Shown here piece by piece: positions 45,270 to 55,219 of a stretch of DNA of 64,000 nucleotides. The DNA comes from Bacteroidota bacterium (GTDB taxonomy: Bacteria; Bacteroidota; Bacteroidia; Cytophagales; Cyclobacteriaceae). The notes beneath the pieces were generated by a model that was not told the origin of the DNA, ran no database searches, and worked only from the letters and a program-made list of their open reading frames with translations. The number at the start of each line of letters is the position of its first letter. Positions within the stretch are counted from its first letter, which is position 1. Position numbers and translations under genes: made by a program. The DNA is taken from NCBI GenBank assembly GCA_023428695.1, contig JAEYWY010000002.1, positions 1 through 64,000 of the forward strand, written 5' to 3'.

Positions 45270-48200
45270 TTAGAACGTTAATGATAGAGTACCACCGATG
45301 TAGCGTGCCGGAGGTGTCAACCCAATGTTGGTAAATCCGATCGCATTGCTGTCAGCACCATTCGCACTGTATTCAGGATCGGTATAAAGGTTTGTCTTCG
45401 GTGTCCAGAGGAACAGGTTCCGGCCCTGCACGCTGATTGATGCTCCTTTCAGGAATTCTGACTTCGGCAGCCATGCTTTCGGGAAATCATACCTCAGTGA
45501 AATCTCACGAATCTTCCAGAAGCCCGCTGAGTTGGCATAGTTTTCACCGATGCCAGTGTTGCGCGAACCATCGGTCCAGAAGTCTGCACCTCCGGTAGCT
45601 GTTGTCACGTTTGTGTTTTCGATCCAAACACCATCGTTCAACGGATCTTCATACACAGAGTTAGGAATCACAAAACGCTCGCGGTTATACCATGTGCTGC
45701 GGATACCAGCACCTGAGAAGTCGAAGGCTGTAGTGATACTGTTGTAGATGTAGTGACCATTGCGGTATTCTGCAGTAGCAGAAAGTCTCCAACGCTTGTA
45801 GCGAATGTCTGTGCTAAGACCAAGTATATGCGGCGGAGTGGTCGTTCCAACTTCGTGGTAAGTACCATCTGTCGCCGGGAAACCAGTGATCGGGTCTACA
45901 ATGATCTTTCCATCTTCGTTTCTGTTATACTTCGTTACCTGCAGCAGCGGGAATGGAGATCCAACTTTTGCCACGATCTGTGCATTACCTACTGCACCAG
46001 GAAGGATCATCAGATCGGTATCGTCTGAAAGGGATACAACCTTATTCCTGTTAAGTGTGTAGTTGACCTGGAAAGTCAGACGGAGATCGGATGTTTCGTA
46101 AGGTGTGAAGCGGATGTAAGTCTCCAGACCTTTGTTTTCCACCTCTCCCACGTTAGTCAGCAATTCACTGTAGCCGGAAGAGCTGGGCAGGCGAACAGGA
46201 AGGGTTTGGTTCTCTGTCTTACTTTTGTACACGGTGGCCCCAATGCTCGTAGAGAATGTGGTAAGATACAGGTCAAATCCTGCTTCCACGCTGGTTGTAA
46301 TTTCAGGCTCGAGGTTAGGTGCTACAACGGTATTTCCGAGTGAGAATCCACCACCAGTTTCATAAGGATAGCCGTATGCCTGGTTGAAGGTCGTGTTGAG
46401 ACGGTAAGGTTCGATGTTAACCTGACCCACCTGTGAATATCCACCACGAATCTTAAGTTCATCAATCGCGCTTATGTTTCCGATTGCTTCAATCGCATCA
46501 GACAGGATGATTGACGCATCTACTGAAGGATAGAAGAATGAGCGATTTTCTTTCGCTAATACTGACCTCCAGTCGTTCCGTCCTGTGAAGTGGAGGAACG
46601 CAAAATTACGGTAACCAACACGCAGGTCTCCATACACACCAAACTGGGTTGAGCGGATGCTCGATTCACCGCCACCAAGATTCGTGAGTGTATTACTTAC
46701 GTTGTAAACGTCACTAATTACAAGACCGTTGGCTGAAACGCTAAGACCTCTTGCCGTATTCTCACGTGCCTGCATACCGACAACAGCGTCAAAAGTCCAG
46801 TCGTCGCCGAAATCGGCGTTGTACTGCACGAGAAAGTCTCCGATTAACTGGTTTTCAAAACTTGCACCGTCTGCAACAGATCCCGGGATGTCAGTTTTTG
46901 AACTTCCGGAAATTGATTTTGTGTAGTCAGAGAATGTGAACTTACCAGTAGTAAATTTAGAAAAGATGTTACGCGTGCTGAGACCAACACGACCAATGAA
47001 GGTCAGTGGTGTGATCGGATTCCAGCGCAGGTCGAGTGATCCCTGGAAGTACGAATTCTTCGTATCGTTACGGTTGTTACCAAGCGTAAAATACGGATTA
47101 TCGTAATACTCGTTGTAATAACCGTTAGGGTTTGCGAAAGGATCATTTCTCCAATCCTTGTATTTGGTTATGTCTACTTGAGCCGGAGACATCAACACAT
47201 CGTTGTACGCGGTAGCCGTAGCCGAGCTGATGTCGTAGTTGTTCCAGATGTAGTTTGTGGAAACAGCAACTTTGACGTTATCCAACACCTCACGGTCAAC
47301 GTTGATCCTGAAACTATAGCGCTTGTATTTGTCCCACGGCACTGTTGAGCGTTGATTGAACAACTGTGCTGCCGCATATATACCGCCTTTTTCGTCACCT
47401 GAATTAACGCTGAAGTCCGTTTGGTTCATCAAGCCGGTTTCCCAGAAATCAGTACGTGCATCGGTCGGAGAGTAGCGGATCGTCTGGATCGAGCCATCCG
47501 CGAGAGGCTTACCGATCGGTCTCATGCTGCCATCAAACTGAGGTCCGTATTGCTGGTTTTCATACGGAGTATAAGAAGGAGGCGAGTCAGGAGTGGTACC
47601 AGAACCATACTTCTTTTGAAGTTGGGGCAGATAACTTACTGTTTCAACTGTTGTTGTTTGCGAAACCTTGATCTCCGTTCCCATGCGACCTCTTTTGGTC
47701 GTGATGATAAGTGCACCGTTAGAAGCATCAGAACCATAAAGTGCTGCTGCTCCGGCACCATTCAACACTTGAATGTCTTCGATGTCCTCGGGGTTGAGGT
47801 TTCCAAGAACAGACTGAGGTGTGATGATGTTGTCCAGGATCAGAAGGGCCTGGTTGTTTCCAAGAATGGAACGCTGACCACGCAATACAACGCGGTAGCT
47901 TGGGTTAACACCGCTGCTGACAGCGCTGACAAGAAGCCCGGGGACCTTTCCCTGTAGACCTGCAACCGGGTTGACCGCCTTACCTTGGGTAATGTCGGTG
48001 GACTTGACCGTGGTCGCCATATTCCCGAGCTCACGTTTTTGAACGGTAATACCCCCTGCAGTAACAACAACTTCGCTAAGTTGTTGAGTGTCCTCAGAGA
48101 GGCTAACACTTACCTGAGACCGGCCATTGATGGCGACCTCCAGGCTCGTCAAACCGATAAAGCTGAAAACAAGTGTTTCGTTACCAGTGTCAACTTCAAG

Positions 48201-48389
48201 TGAGTAAGAGCCGGACGCATCCGTAACTGTTCCACGAGCCGTTCCCTTGATAACAACGTTCACGCCAGGGAGCGCTGAACCGTCTGTCGCTGAGGTGACC
48301 TTTCCCGTCACCGTCCGCCCCTGTGCCCATGCCCCCATTGAGGACAGCATGAACAATGCTGAAATGCATAAGAGTAGAAATCTCCTCAT
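45270..48389 (-). CDS. SusC-like TonB-dependent transporter, operon C
   Basis: 1039-aa SusC/RagA outer-membrane transporter. The signal peptide MRRFLLLCISALFMLSSMGA ends near WAQG. The CarboxypepD_reg-like domain lies at about residues 24-105 (RTVTGKVTSATDGSALPGVN). The plug has SEVVVTAGGITVQKRELGNM, ALLILDNIITPQSVLGNLNP and AALYGSDASNGALIITTKRG. The C-terminus is ARYIGGTLSLTF. It is first in the operon, with ATTAACCTAAT 5 nt before the ATG. Note that the usual VVDG of the plug reads ILDN here. Partner of the SusD encoded 7 bp downstream. Confidence 0.95.
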   Translation of the reverse strand: MRRFLLLCISALFMLSSMGAWAQGRTVTGKVTSATDGSALPGVNVVIKGTARGTVTDASGSYSLEVDTGNETLVFSFIGLTSLEVAINGRSQVSVSLSEDTQQLSEVVVTAGGITVQKRELGNMATTVKSTDITQGKAVNPVAGLQGKVPGLLVSAVSSGVNPSYRVVLRGQRSILGNNQALLILDNIITPQSVLGNLNPEDIEDIQVLNGAGAAALYGSDASNGALIITTKRGRMGTEIKVSQTTTVETVSYLPQLQKKYGSGTTPDSPPSYTPYENQQYGPQFDGSMRPIGKPLADGSIQTIRYSPTDARTDFWETGLMNQTDFSVNSGDEKGGIYAAAQLFNQRSTVPWDKYKRYSFRINVDREVLDNVKVAVSTNYIWNNYDISSATATAYNDVLMSPAQVDITKYKDWRNDPFANPNGYYNEYYDNPYFTLGNNRNDTKNSYFQGSLDLRWNPITPLTFIGRVGLSTRNIFSKFTTGKFTFSDYTKSISGSSKTDIPGSVADGASFENQLIGDFLVQYNADFGDDWTFDAVVGMQARENTARGLSVSANGLVISDVYNVSNTLTNLGGGESSIRSTQFGVYGDLRVGYRNFAFLHFTGRNDWRSVLAKENRSFFYPSVDASIILSDAIEAIGNISAIDELKIRGGYSQVGQVNIEPYRLNTTFNQAYGYPYETGGGFSLGNTVVAPNLEPEITTSVEAGFDLYLTTFSTSIGATVYKSKTENQTLPVRLPSSSGYSELLTNVGEVENKGLETYIRFTPYETSDLRLTFQVNYTLNRNKVVSLSDDTDLMILPGAVGNAQIVAKVGSPFPLLQVTKYNRNEDGKIIVDPITGFPATDGTYHEVGTTTPPHILGLSTDIRYKRWRLSATAEYRNGHYIYNSITTAFDFSGAGIRSTWYNRERFVIPNSVYEDPLNDGVWIENTNVTTATGGADFWTDGSRNTGIGENYANSAGFWKIREISLRYDFPKAWLPKSEFLKGASISVQGRNLFLWTPKTNLYTDPEYSANGADSNAIGFTNIGLTPPARYIGGTLSLTF

Positions 48390-48394
48390 ACTAG

Positions 48395-48405
48395 ATTAGG
48401 TTAAT
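48395..48405 (-). promoter_or_regulatory. Leader motif ATTAACCTAAT before SusC (operon C)
   Basis: Minus-strand ATTAACCTAAT ends 5 nt before the SusC ATG. The same 11 bases precede the two other SusC genes of this type-2 group. Confidence 0.45.
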
Positions 48406-48710
48406 GATTAGGTATTATTAGGCGACCAAGCTAAACACAAATATTTAGAATGCAAAGTCCGATTAACCCAAAATGCGTTATTGAAAAGTTCATGAAGTAC
48501 CGAATTCGATTGTTTTCAGCGACTTTTATCGATTTTCTGGTGCCCTAATTCATCCAGAACTAAACCGGGCAGATCTACGAAAACTCCAAATTCTTTTGGC
48601 CTGAGGGACCGTTGTGAAGAAACATAATAAGGTCAGCAAGCCCGGAATTTCCCCTCGCATGTTATACCGTGTACCGCGGGATGAGTCATTCAGCGAAGCT
48701 TCTTGTACAG

Positions 48711-48755
48711 AGAAAAAAAATCAGAGCGTTATCGTTGATTGATAACACTCTGATT
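48711..48755 (-). terminator. Intrinsic terminator of SusCD operon B
   Basis: On the minus strand a 15-bp stem with one G-T type mismatch (AATCAGAGTGTTATC with GATAACGCTCTGATT, 7-nt loop) followed by a run of T. It begins 22 bp after the SusD stop at 48778. Confidence 0.93.
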
Positions 48756-48777
48756 GTCAAATTTTTATATTACATGA

Positions 48778-50196
48778 TTAATCTACATCCCAAAAGACGG
48801 GGGTATCCAGTTCATCTCCTCCCATTCTTGCCCCGCTCGTAACCACGTTCTCTTCGTTAAGTGAGTACTCAGTCACAGGATACGTATAGCGCTTCGGGGT
48901 CGAGAGACCGGAGAGTGCCGCCACTGCCATTGGCGGGTGGTCATAAAACCGAAAGGTTGACCACGCCTCGAATCCCTGATCATAAAGCGAAATCCACTTC
49001 TGAAGTGCAATATTTTCGAATGCTGTACCAGGTGCCGTACCGTAAGCCACATCAGGGTTTGCCAGGTAGCTGGCCACATCGGCATCAGACCCGCCCCAAT
49101 ATTTGATCGAGGATTCGATACCTTCGTTGTAGAATTCCTCGGCAGTACCGCCCACGTTATATCCGCGTTCCGCCGCATCGGCGAGGAGGAAGTTGACTTC
49201 CCAATAACTCATGATGATTCCAGGCCAGGTTGGGTCTTCCTGCAGAGCGCCGGGATGCGAGAAAGTATTATAAGCCTGCGATGCTCCGTAAACGCCACCC
49301 ACGAACTCACCGTCGTAGGTGTCCTGAAAGTAAAATGGCAGCCGTGGATCATCCAGTGCCTTCATCTGGTCAACCAATGTGTTTGCCGCGATGAAATCGG
49401 AACGTCCGCTTTGAATCAAATCAACCCAGAGTGGATTTGTGTTCGGCGTAGCACTCTTATACTCGAGGGCGAAATTGTCATCATTGGATGTGAACACCCC
49501 GTCGGCAACAGCTTCCTCAGCCAATGTCTTCGACTGCGCTCCATCAACATCTGCAAGACGGATAGCCAGTCGTAGTTTCAATGAATTCGCGAAAGCCCGC
49601 CATGCATTACCGTCACCGCCGTAAACCAGATCCGAGTTTCCGAGACCACTGTCACCGGAAAGATTTGAAATAGCTGCATTCAACCGATCGATGATTTGCT
49701 GATATACCGTTGTCCCTTCGTCATAGCTTGGTGTGGGATCATCAGTCAGTGCTTCCGAATACGGAATGTCACCGAACAGATCGACGAGAATGTGATAAGT
49801 GAATACACTCAACACTTCAGTTATGGCCAACTGATTAGTCCTCTCCTCTTCAGAAATATTCTCATCCACCTCTATTGATATCCGCGCCTCGGCCAGGTCA
49901 CGCAATACTTCGGCGTAAAGCGTGTTCCAGGCCCGTCCGTTAACATTGCGCTCAACCAATTCATAGTTCGACTCGTCTGCATACGTCGTTTGCGCCCATT
50001 GCTGCGACCAGAGTCTGAAGTTGTTTATGTTGACATTGGTCGACGTCATGAAGTCAAACAATTCCTTCTCGGCATTGGCAATCAAGGCTCCCGCCGGGAC
50101 TTGTTCAGGATTCTTGAAGTCCTTGTTAAGATCGGAAAGGTCATCGCACGACATCACGCCCGCGAGTACCAGTCCGGCAATTAATATCTTTTTCAT
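48778..50196 (-). CDS. SusD/RagB-type lipoprotein (SusD-like_2), operon B
   Basis: 472-aa lipoprotein of the SusD-like_2 subgroup. The signal MKKILIAGLVLAGVMSCDDL gives lipidated Cys17 with DDL after it. Landmarks include KNPEQVPAGALIANAEKELF, YHILVDLFGDIPYSEALTDD and the C-terminal ALQKWISLYDQGFEAWSTFR. The frame extends upstream to 50358 into the SusC gene, but ATG 50196 gives the signal peptide and a 29-bp gap. It is the second and last gene of operon B, followed by a strong terminator. The substrate is unknown, and no enzyme is encoded in this operon. Confidence 0.93.
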   Translation of the reverse strand: MKKILIAGLVLAGVMSCDDLSDLNKDFKNPEQVPAGALIANAEKELFDFMTSTNVNINNFRLWSQQWAQTTYADESNYELVERNVNGRAWNTLYAEVLRDLAEARISIEVDENISEEERTNQLAITEVLSVFTYHILVDLFGDIPYSEALTDDPTPSYDEGTTVYQQIIDRLNAAISNLSGDSGLGNSDLVYGGDGNAWRAFANSLKLRLAIRLADVDGAQSKTLAEEAVADGVFTSNDDNFALEYKSATPNTNPLWVDLIQSGRSDFIAANTLVDQMKALDDPRLPFYFQDTYDGEFVGGVYGASQAYNTFSHPGALQEDPTWPGIIMSYWEVNFLLADAAERGYNVGGTAEEFYNEGIESSIKYWGGSDADVASYLANPDVAYGTAPGTAFENIALQKWISLYDQGFEAWSTFRFYDHPPMAVAALSGLSTPKRYTYPVTEYSLNEENVVTSGARMGGDELDTPVFWDVD

Positions 50197-50225
50197 CTTT
50201 TCAATTTTTATGTTGAAGACTGATA

Positions 50226-53200
50226 CTATAATCTTACGTTGATATTGAAACCATACTCCTTCACGGCAGGGTATGAACCGGATTGATTTCCAAGTCCGAT
50301 CCCCGCACTGAGAGATTCCTCGGGATCGGAGTATTCGGAATTCTTGTGAATGATCCAAAGGTTACGACCGATCAGGTTAATATCGATTCCCGCAAAAGGA
50401 GTCTTGGCCACGATGGACTCAGGCAGTGAGTAGCCGATCGTCACTTCACGAAGTTTTACAAAGGAGGCATCCCACACGTGCATTGCATTCGGCGCAGCGG
50501 CATAGCCCAGCGCAAACGCATAATCACCTGCCCAGAACGCTGTGGTATTCGGAGTACCATCGGAAACGGGAACACCATTTTCGTCTGTTCCGGTTTGGAT
50601 CACTCCCATCATCTTGCCATCAGGGAAGTAACCACCGTCGTTGTCAGGGTGTTCTCGTACCGAAACACCGTTCTTGTTTGTTCCGGCACTGATATCATAG
50701 ATACCCGTCGCATAGCCATACCACGTATCAAGCGAGAAGAAATCACCGCCGCGTTGCATATCGACAAGGAAACTCAGTCGCACCCCTTTGTAATTGAAGC
50801 TGTTTTGGATACCACCAATCCAGTCCGGGTTGATATCGCCGATGACTTCCGGAGTCGGAGTCACTGCGTAGCGCACACCGGCGCGTGCATCAAAAGGCTG
50901 AACGATAGGGCTGCCATCTGTATGATACACGAAGTTCGTTCCACGTATCGTACCAAAGGGTTCGCCAACGGTAGCGTTAAGCGTAATCCCACCCTGAGCG
51001 CCATAGATCTGGAAGTTCGTCATGTCTTCAAGCAATGAAATCACCTTGTTGCGGTTGCGCGTCCAGTTCAGGCTCACATCCCAGGTGAAATCATTGGTCT
51101 TGACTGGTGTTCCGCGCAGCGTAAGTTCAACGCCCCGGTTTTCAATTTCACCGGCGTTCACCACGTCCGTGCGGCGGCCTGTGGCTGCACTTACATCAGC
51201 GTTGAATATCTGATTGAAACTGCTCGACTTGTAGTACGATACATCCAGTCCCAACCTGCCATTCCAGAATCCCAACTCAAGGCCGGCCTCATAGCTCTGC
51301 GTGTTTTCGCTGACGAGGTCGGGATTTCTGCGTATTGAACTCGCCGTTGCGAGAGGGACCCCGTCAAACGGGCTGTTTATTACAAAAATGTTGTTCACTC
51401 GAAGCGGCGGCGCCAGACTCCCAACTTCGGCGTAATTCACGCGCACCTTGCCGAGACTCAGGAAATCGATCGGTACAACCTCGGAGAACACGAAAGCCAG
51501 GGAAGCTGACGGATATCCATAGGAAGCGTTATCGTCGGGAAGCGTGGAAGCGTAGTCCTGACGATAGGCGAGATCGAGGTATAACATCTGTCTCCAACCA
51601 AGGTTTAATTGACCGAAATAACCGTTGGTTCCAACCTGTGTGTATGATTCTGTAGGCGCGAGCGGATTGTTGATACTGTTCGATAACGCGTATATGCCGG
51701 GCGTTACCAACCCTCCGTTCGTCTCAGCCGAGATCGCATCCTCGCGCGTTCTTCGGAAGTTTGCACCCAGAAGCCCTGTAAGGCTGAAGTCGTCGCTAAA
51801 TTCATGATTGAAATTCAGGAAGAGGTCGAGGTTGTTTTCAGAAAAATTTCTATTCGTACGTGCATACCGTGAAACATCAACCGACCCAACCGCAATGCGT
51901 TCTTCGCGTACCTCAGAATACCGGTCTGTTGCCAGACGACCCGTGAATGTCAACCAGTCGGTCAACTTGTAGTCAACCATAAAGTTTCCAAAGATCCGGT
52001 TACGCTCATCATTGTTGTAGTTCTGATAGCGGTTGAAATACGGATTATCGAAATAGTGCGGCTGGGTTGCGCGATCGGGATCAAGCGCACCGTAAGGGTT
52101 CCACGAAATATTCAGGCCTGTTTGCTCATAGGCACGGCGCTGCTCCTCCATGTCTGTGGTAACCTGATACCACTGGCGAAACGACTGGTTTACGTTTCTG
52201 TTATCATATCCCGTTCCGTAACGACCAATAGCTTCTGTCAGAGAGAAGTTTACCACCGATGATACCGTGATCTTTTCAGTAACATTATAACTTCCGTTGA
52301 ATGCTACTGTGTTACGCGTGATGCTGCTGTTTGGAAGGATACCGTTCTGATCCATGTTCGTATAGCTCAGCCGGTATGCCGCCTTGTCGCCACCTCCATC
52401 AACGGCCACATTCGTTGAGATCATTCGGGATGTTTCAAAGAAACTGAGAGCGTCATTCTTTGCCGGAAGGTGCGGGAAGAGCTGCCCATAGGAATCAAGT
52501 TGGGGATAGATCGACCGCCAGTCGTAGGCCATGGTTCCGTCGAGTGGCCCTCCATACGATGCATCTTCATAAGTCGGTGTTATGAGTTGCGGCCCGTTGC
52601 CGAGATCAAAGAAATCGTAATAGCCGTCGTCAGACGCATAAACAGCACCATACCCAGCACCAAATTCCTTCTGATACCGGACGTAGGTACTCTTGTCAAT
52701 TTTTCCGAACGTCGTTCCGAATGAGGCGGAAACACCCAGCCCCTGACGAGCCTTACCCTTTTTGGTAGTAATCAGGATCACTCCATTTGCAGCACGAGAA
52801 CCGTAAAGCGCCGTTGCCGCAGCTGATTTCAGGAAACTCACACTGGCGATGTCGTCGGGATTTATATCCATCGCCGCGTTTCCATAGTCATACCCGCCGC
52901 GACCTGTCTGCTGGTCCGTGCTGTTATTGATATCGTTGCTCATGATGATACCATCGACAACAAAGAGCGCCTGGTTGTTGCCGGTAAGCGATTTGAATCC
53001 GCGAATCACCACGTTGGTTGATCCTCCGATCTGATTGCTTCGCTTTATCTGAACACCCGCCACTTTACCGGACAGCGAGTTCATAAAGTTCACGTCCTTG
53101 ACGGTTGATACCTGTTCACCGCTTACCTCCTGTGTGGCATAACCGAGCGAAGCCTTTTCACGATCAATGTTCAGCGCAGTGACGACAACTTCACTGAGTT

Positions 53201-53495
53201 GCTGCACATCCTGCTCCATCGACACATCGATAGTGCTGCGTCCGTTGATAGGTATTTCCTGAGACTGGAGACCGATAAATGTAAAGACAAGCGTACCGTT
53301 GGAAGGTGCCGTGATTGTATAGTTACCTTCGATATCGGTTACAGTTCCGACGGTGGATCCTTTCACGACTACGTTAACGCCGGGAAGACCTGAAGCATCT
53401 TCTGCGGAAGTAACTCTTCCGGAGACAGTCCTGTCCTGTGCCCACGCTGCACTATACAACAGCATCAGCACTGAAAAGAGTAGAATTCTCTTCAT
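50226..53495 (-). CDS. SusC-like TonB-dependent transporter, operon B
   Basis: 1089-aa SusC/RagA transporter. The signal MKRILLFSVLMLLYSAAWAQ is followed by the CarboxypepD_reg-like domain (SGRVTSAEDASGLPGVNVVV, residues about 24-100). The plug includes LSEVVVTALNIDREKASLGY, NNQALFVVDGIIMSNDINNS and TALYGSRAANGVILITTKKG. The barrel ends GFNINVRL. It is the first gene of the two-gene operon B. A minus-strand TAAGTTTG (-7-like) lies 41 bp before the ATG, and the ATTAACCTAAT motif lies 10 nt before it. The group II intron ends 248 bp upstream of this gene. Confidence 0.95.
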   Translation of the reverse strand: MKRILLFSVLMLLYSAAWAQDRTVSGRVTSAEDASGLPGVNVVVKGSTVGTVTDIEGNYTITAPSNGTLVFTFIGLQSQEIPINGRSTIDVSMEQDVQQLSEVVVTALNIDREKASLGYATQEVSGEQVSTVKDVNFMNSLSGKVAGVQIKRSNQIGGSTNVVIRGFKSLTGNNQALFVVDGIIMSNDINNSTDQQTGRGGYDYGNAAMDINPDDIASVSFLKSAAATALYGSRAANGVILITTKKGKARQGLGVSASFGTTFGKIDKSTYVRYQKEFGAGYGAVYASDDGYYDFFDLGNGPQLITPTYEDASYGGPLDGTMAYDWRSIYPQLDSYGQLFPHLPAKNDALSFFETSRMISTNVAVDGGGDKAAYRLSYTNMDQNGILPNSSITRNTVAFNGSYNVTEKITVSSVVNFSLTEAIGRYGTGYDNRNVNQSFRQWYQVTTDMEEQRRAYEQTGLNISWNPYGALDPDRATQPHYFDNPYFNRYQNYNNDERNRIFGNFMVDYKLTDWLTFTGRLATDRYSEVREERIAVGSVDVSRYARTNRNFSENNLDLFLNFNHEFSDDFSLTGLLGANFRRTREDAISAETNGGLVTPGIYALSNSINNPLAPTESYTQVGTNGYFGQLNLGWRQMLYLDLAYRQDYASTLPDDNASYGYPSASLAFVFSEVVPIDFLSLGKVRVNYAEVGSLAPPLRVNNIFVINSPFDGVPLATASSIRRNPDLVSENTQSYEAGLELGFWNGRLGLDVSYYKSSSFNQIFNADVSAATGRRTDVVNAGEIENRGVELTLRGTPVKTNDFTWDVSLNWTRNRNKVISLLEDMTNFQIYGAQGGITLNATVGEPFGTIRGTNFVYHTDGSPIVQPFDARAGVRYAVTPTPEVIGDINPDWIGGIQNSFNYKGVRLSFLVDMQRGGDFFSLDTWYGYATGIYDISAGTNKNGVSVREHPDNDGGYFPDGKMMGVIQTGTDENGVPVSDGTPNTTAFWAGDYAFALGYAAAPNAMHVWDASFVKLREVTIGYSLPESIVAKTPFAGIDINLIGRNLWIIHKNSEYSDPEESLSAGIGLGNQSGSYPAVKEYGFNINVRL

Positions 53496-53505
53496 ACGAT
53501 TTAGG

Positions 53506-53516
53506 ATTAGGTTAAT
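53506..53516 (-). promoter_or_regulatory. Leader motif ATTAACCTAAT before SusC (operon B)
   Basis: Minus-strand ATTAACCTAAT ends 10 nt before the SusC ATG at 53495. The identical motif occurs before two other SusC genes. Confidence 0.45.
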
Positions 53517-53534
53517 AAATTATTAAAGGTTGGA

Positions 53535-53553
53535 CCAAACTTATAAAGTTTGG
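53535..53553 (-). promoter_or_regulatory. Palindromic -7-like promoter element of operon B
   Basis: Perfect inverted repeat CCAAACTT-ATA-AAGTTTGG (8-bp arms, 3-nt spacer). On the minus strand it contains TAAGTTTG (53536-53543), matching the Bacteroidota -7 consensus TAnnTTTG about 41 bp before the SusC ATG. No good -33 TTTG is found at standard spacing, so a promoter call is tentative. The symmetry could equally be an operator. Confidence 0.35.
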
Positions 53554-53788
53554 GAATGGATGTAAGCAGGCAACGAAGAAAATCTGCACCTACCAAACAA
53601 CGGTATCGCTACACGAACAAGCGGCACTATTTTCGTGACCATGTGATGACATCTTTAAAACGTTGGCATCCTGGTCCAAATTCAAAGCAAAAATATTTCT
53701 GTGGCCACAATGAGAGAGTAACTACCAACGCAGACAAATTAATGTAGGAGGCAGTTCCAATGATTAAATTGGGCTGCCGTCCTCTCAC

Positions 53789-53818
53789 ACCACCGGACGT
53801 ACTTGCGTATACGGCGGT
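53789..53818 (-). ncRNA. Group II intron domain V
   Basis: Minus-strand ACCGCCGTATAC-GCAA-GTACGTCCGGTGGT folds into a lower stem of about 7 bp, a CG bulge, an upper stem and a GCAA tetraloop. One T/C mismatch lies next to the bulge. The catalytic triad position reads CGC, as in IIC introns. It begins a few bases after the reverse transcriptase stop. Confidence 0.8.
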
Positions 53819-53823
53819 TTCGT

Positions 53824-55219
53824 TTAGAGTAGTTTACGGTGCAAGGCCTGGTAGTGATCAAGTAGACTATAGTAACCCTGTAATTCGAGCCATTGGTTAG
53901 ACATGCCGATGCTAACCCCCGGACTGTTGGATATCCTCCACCAGCCTTTGCCGGTAAGGGCAGTGCGCCAACAAAGGCTTTCCTCAACTCCTAAGTTCCT
54001 CAACCGTCGGACAATCCCTATCACCCGCTTACATTGTTTCAGCCGATAGCACCGAAGCTTGCGTCTGATCCAACCATCAAGCCGAGTCAGCTTCCGACTC
54101 ATCAGGGCATATTTAAAGTACATGAGCCACCCGGGTAAATAACTGCTTAGCTCCAGTAAGATGTGAGTTAAGCTCACTCCGCGTCTGCGTTTGGTGATTT
54201 GCTTCACCTTCTGCTGGATTCTTTGCTCGCTTTGCTCACTTAATCCTACCTGACCATTGGGTAAGATACTGTGACCCAGAAAGTTCAATTCGTACCCTTG
54301 GCATATCCGGCTTTTGGCGCTATTGACTTTAAGCAACAAAACGTCCTCTATAAACTTACCGATGCGAGCTTTCACTCGTTAGGCTGAGACTTCGCTCTTC
54401 ACAAATATTTTCACATCATCAGCGTACCGAACGTAGCTGTGACCACGTCTTTCCAATTCTTTGTCCAATTCATCTAATATGATATTGGAGAGCAGTGGAC
54501 TCAGTGGACCGCCTTGTGGGGTACCTTGCGTGCGTTGACTCATCAGCCCGTCTTGGAGGAGGCCCGCTTTTAGAAAGCGATGGATCAGGCGTAACACGCG
54601 CCCATCGCCTATCCTTCTACTCAACAGCCACATCAGCCGGTGATGGTTAACCTCGTCAAAGAAATTCTCTAAATCGAGATCAACCACATACTTGTTGCCG
54701 CTGGATACGTAACGACCGCATTGCGCCAAGGCTTGATGAGCGCTGCGCTGAGGACGAAAACCGTAACTGTGTTCCGAGAAGATTCGCTCGTAGCGTTCAT
54801 TCAAAACCTGATGAACGGCCTGTTGAACTAACCCGGTCTTTTACTGTAGGAATACCTAGTTGACGGTAGCCGCCTTGTGGCTTAGGCATTCGAACTCCTC
54901 GCACTGGTTCGGGCTGGTAACGGTCTTTCAGTAACTGATCTTGCAAGTCTTGAAAATTGTCTCTCATCCACTTGCCTAGCTCTTTCACTTCCATTCCATC
55001 AACACCTCCTTTCCCTGCATTGGCTTTCACTCGCCTATAAGCCTTTTGAAGATTTGACGGATCGGCTACCTTATCCATCAATCCTACCGTCAGGTGTCGT
55101 TCTTGTTCGCAGGCACAAAGCCAATTAGGACGCACCCTACCGCTCTTGTCGCGATGTACGATCGCCACGCCTTCGGTAGGGCCGAATAGACTGTTGCTCT
55201 TGCGCTCCCAGTTATTCAT
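53824..55219 (-). pseudogene. ltrA: Group II intron reverse transcriptase/maturase, frameshifted and with internal stop
   Basis: Conceptual RT-maturase of about 464 aa in three pieces. Piece 1 (from 55219) has GGVDGMEV and GGYRQLGIPTVKDR. One extra G in the run at 54832-54834 shifts the frame; removing it restores DR-LVQQAVHQVLNERYERIF. Piece 2 has YGFRPQRSAHQAL, VVDLDLENFFDEV, GTPQGGPLSPLLSNI and the catalytic YADD. A TAA at 54379-54381 then interrupts SEVSA*RVKARI in the same frame, consistent with one C-to-T change from CAA. Piece 3 carries the thumb/maturase (X) region, SYLPGWLMYFKYA and LDGWIRRKLRCYRLKQ. No endonuclease domain follows. As read it cannot make a full-length protein, though either lesion could be a sequencing error. 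Confidence 0.92.

Larger units (their letters stand above)
48390..48777. other. Intergenic region between operons B and C
   Basis: 388 bp with no supported gene. It contains the strong terminator of the upstream SusCD operon (48711-48755), the ATTAACCTAAT leader motif (48395-48405) and presumably the promoter for the operon C SusC. A loose minus-strand promoter-like segment (TTTTGG, then TAAATATTTG) is too far from consensus to call. Confidence 0.6.

Noticed and set aside
53550..53747. 65-codon plus-strand ORF between the intron and operon B
   Set aside because: No domain, overlaps the promoter region and runs into the intron end.
53824..55219. Reverse transcriptase as part of a retron, DGR or CRISPR-associated RT
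   Set aside because: Maturase X region, domain V/VI RNA, GTGCG...AC ends and the terminator target site all identify a group II intron. No repeats, variable region or cas genes are present.
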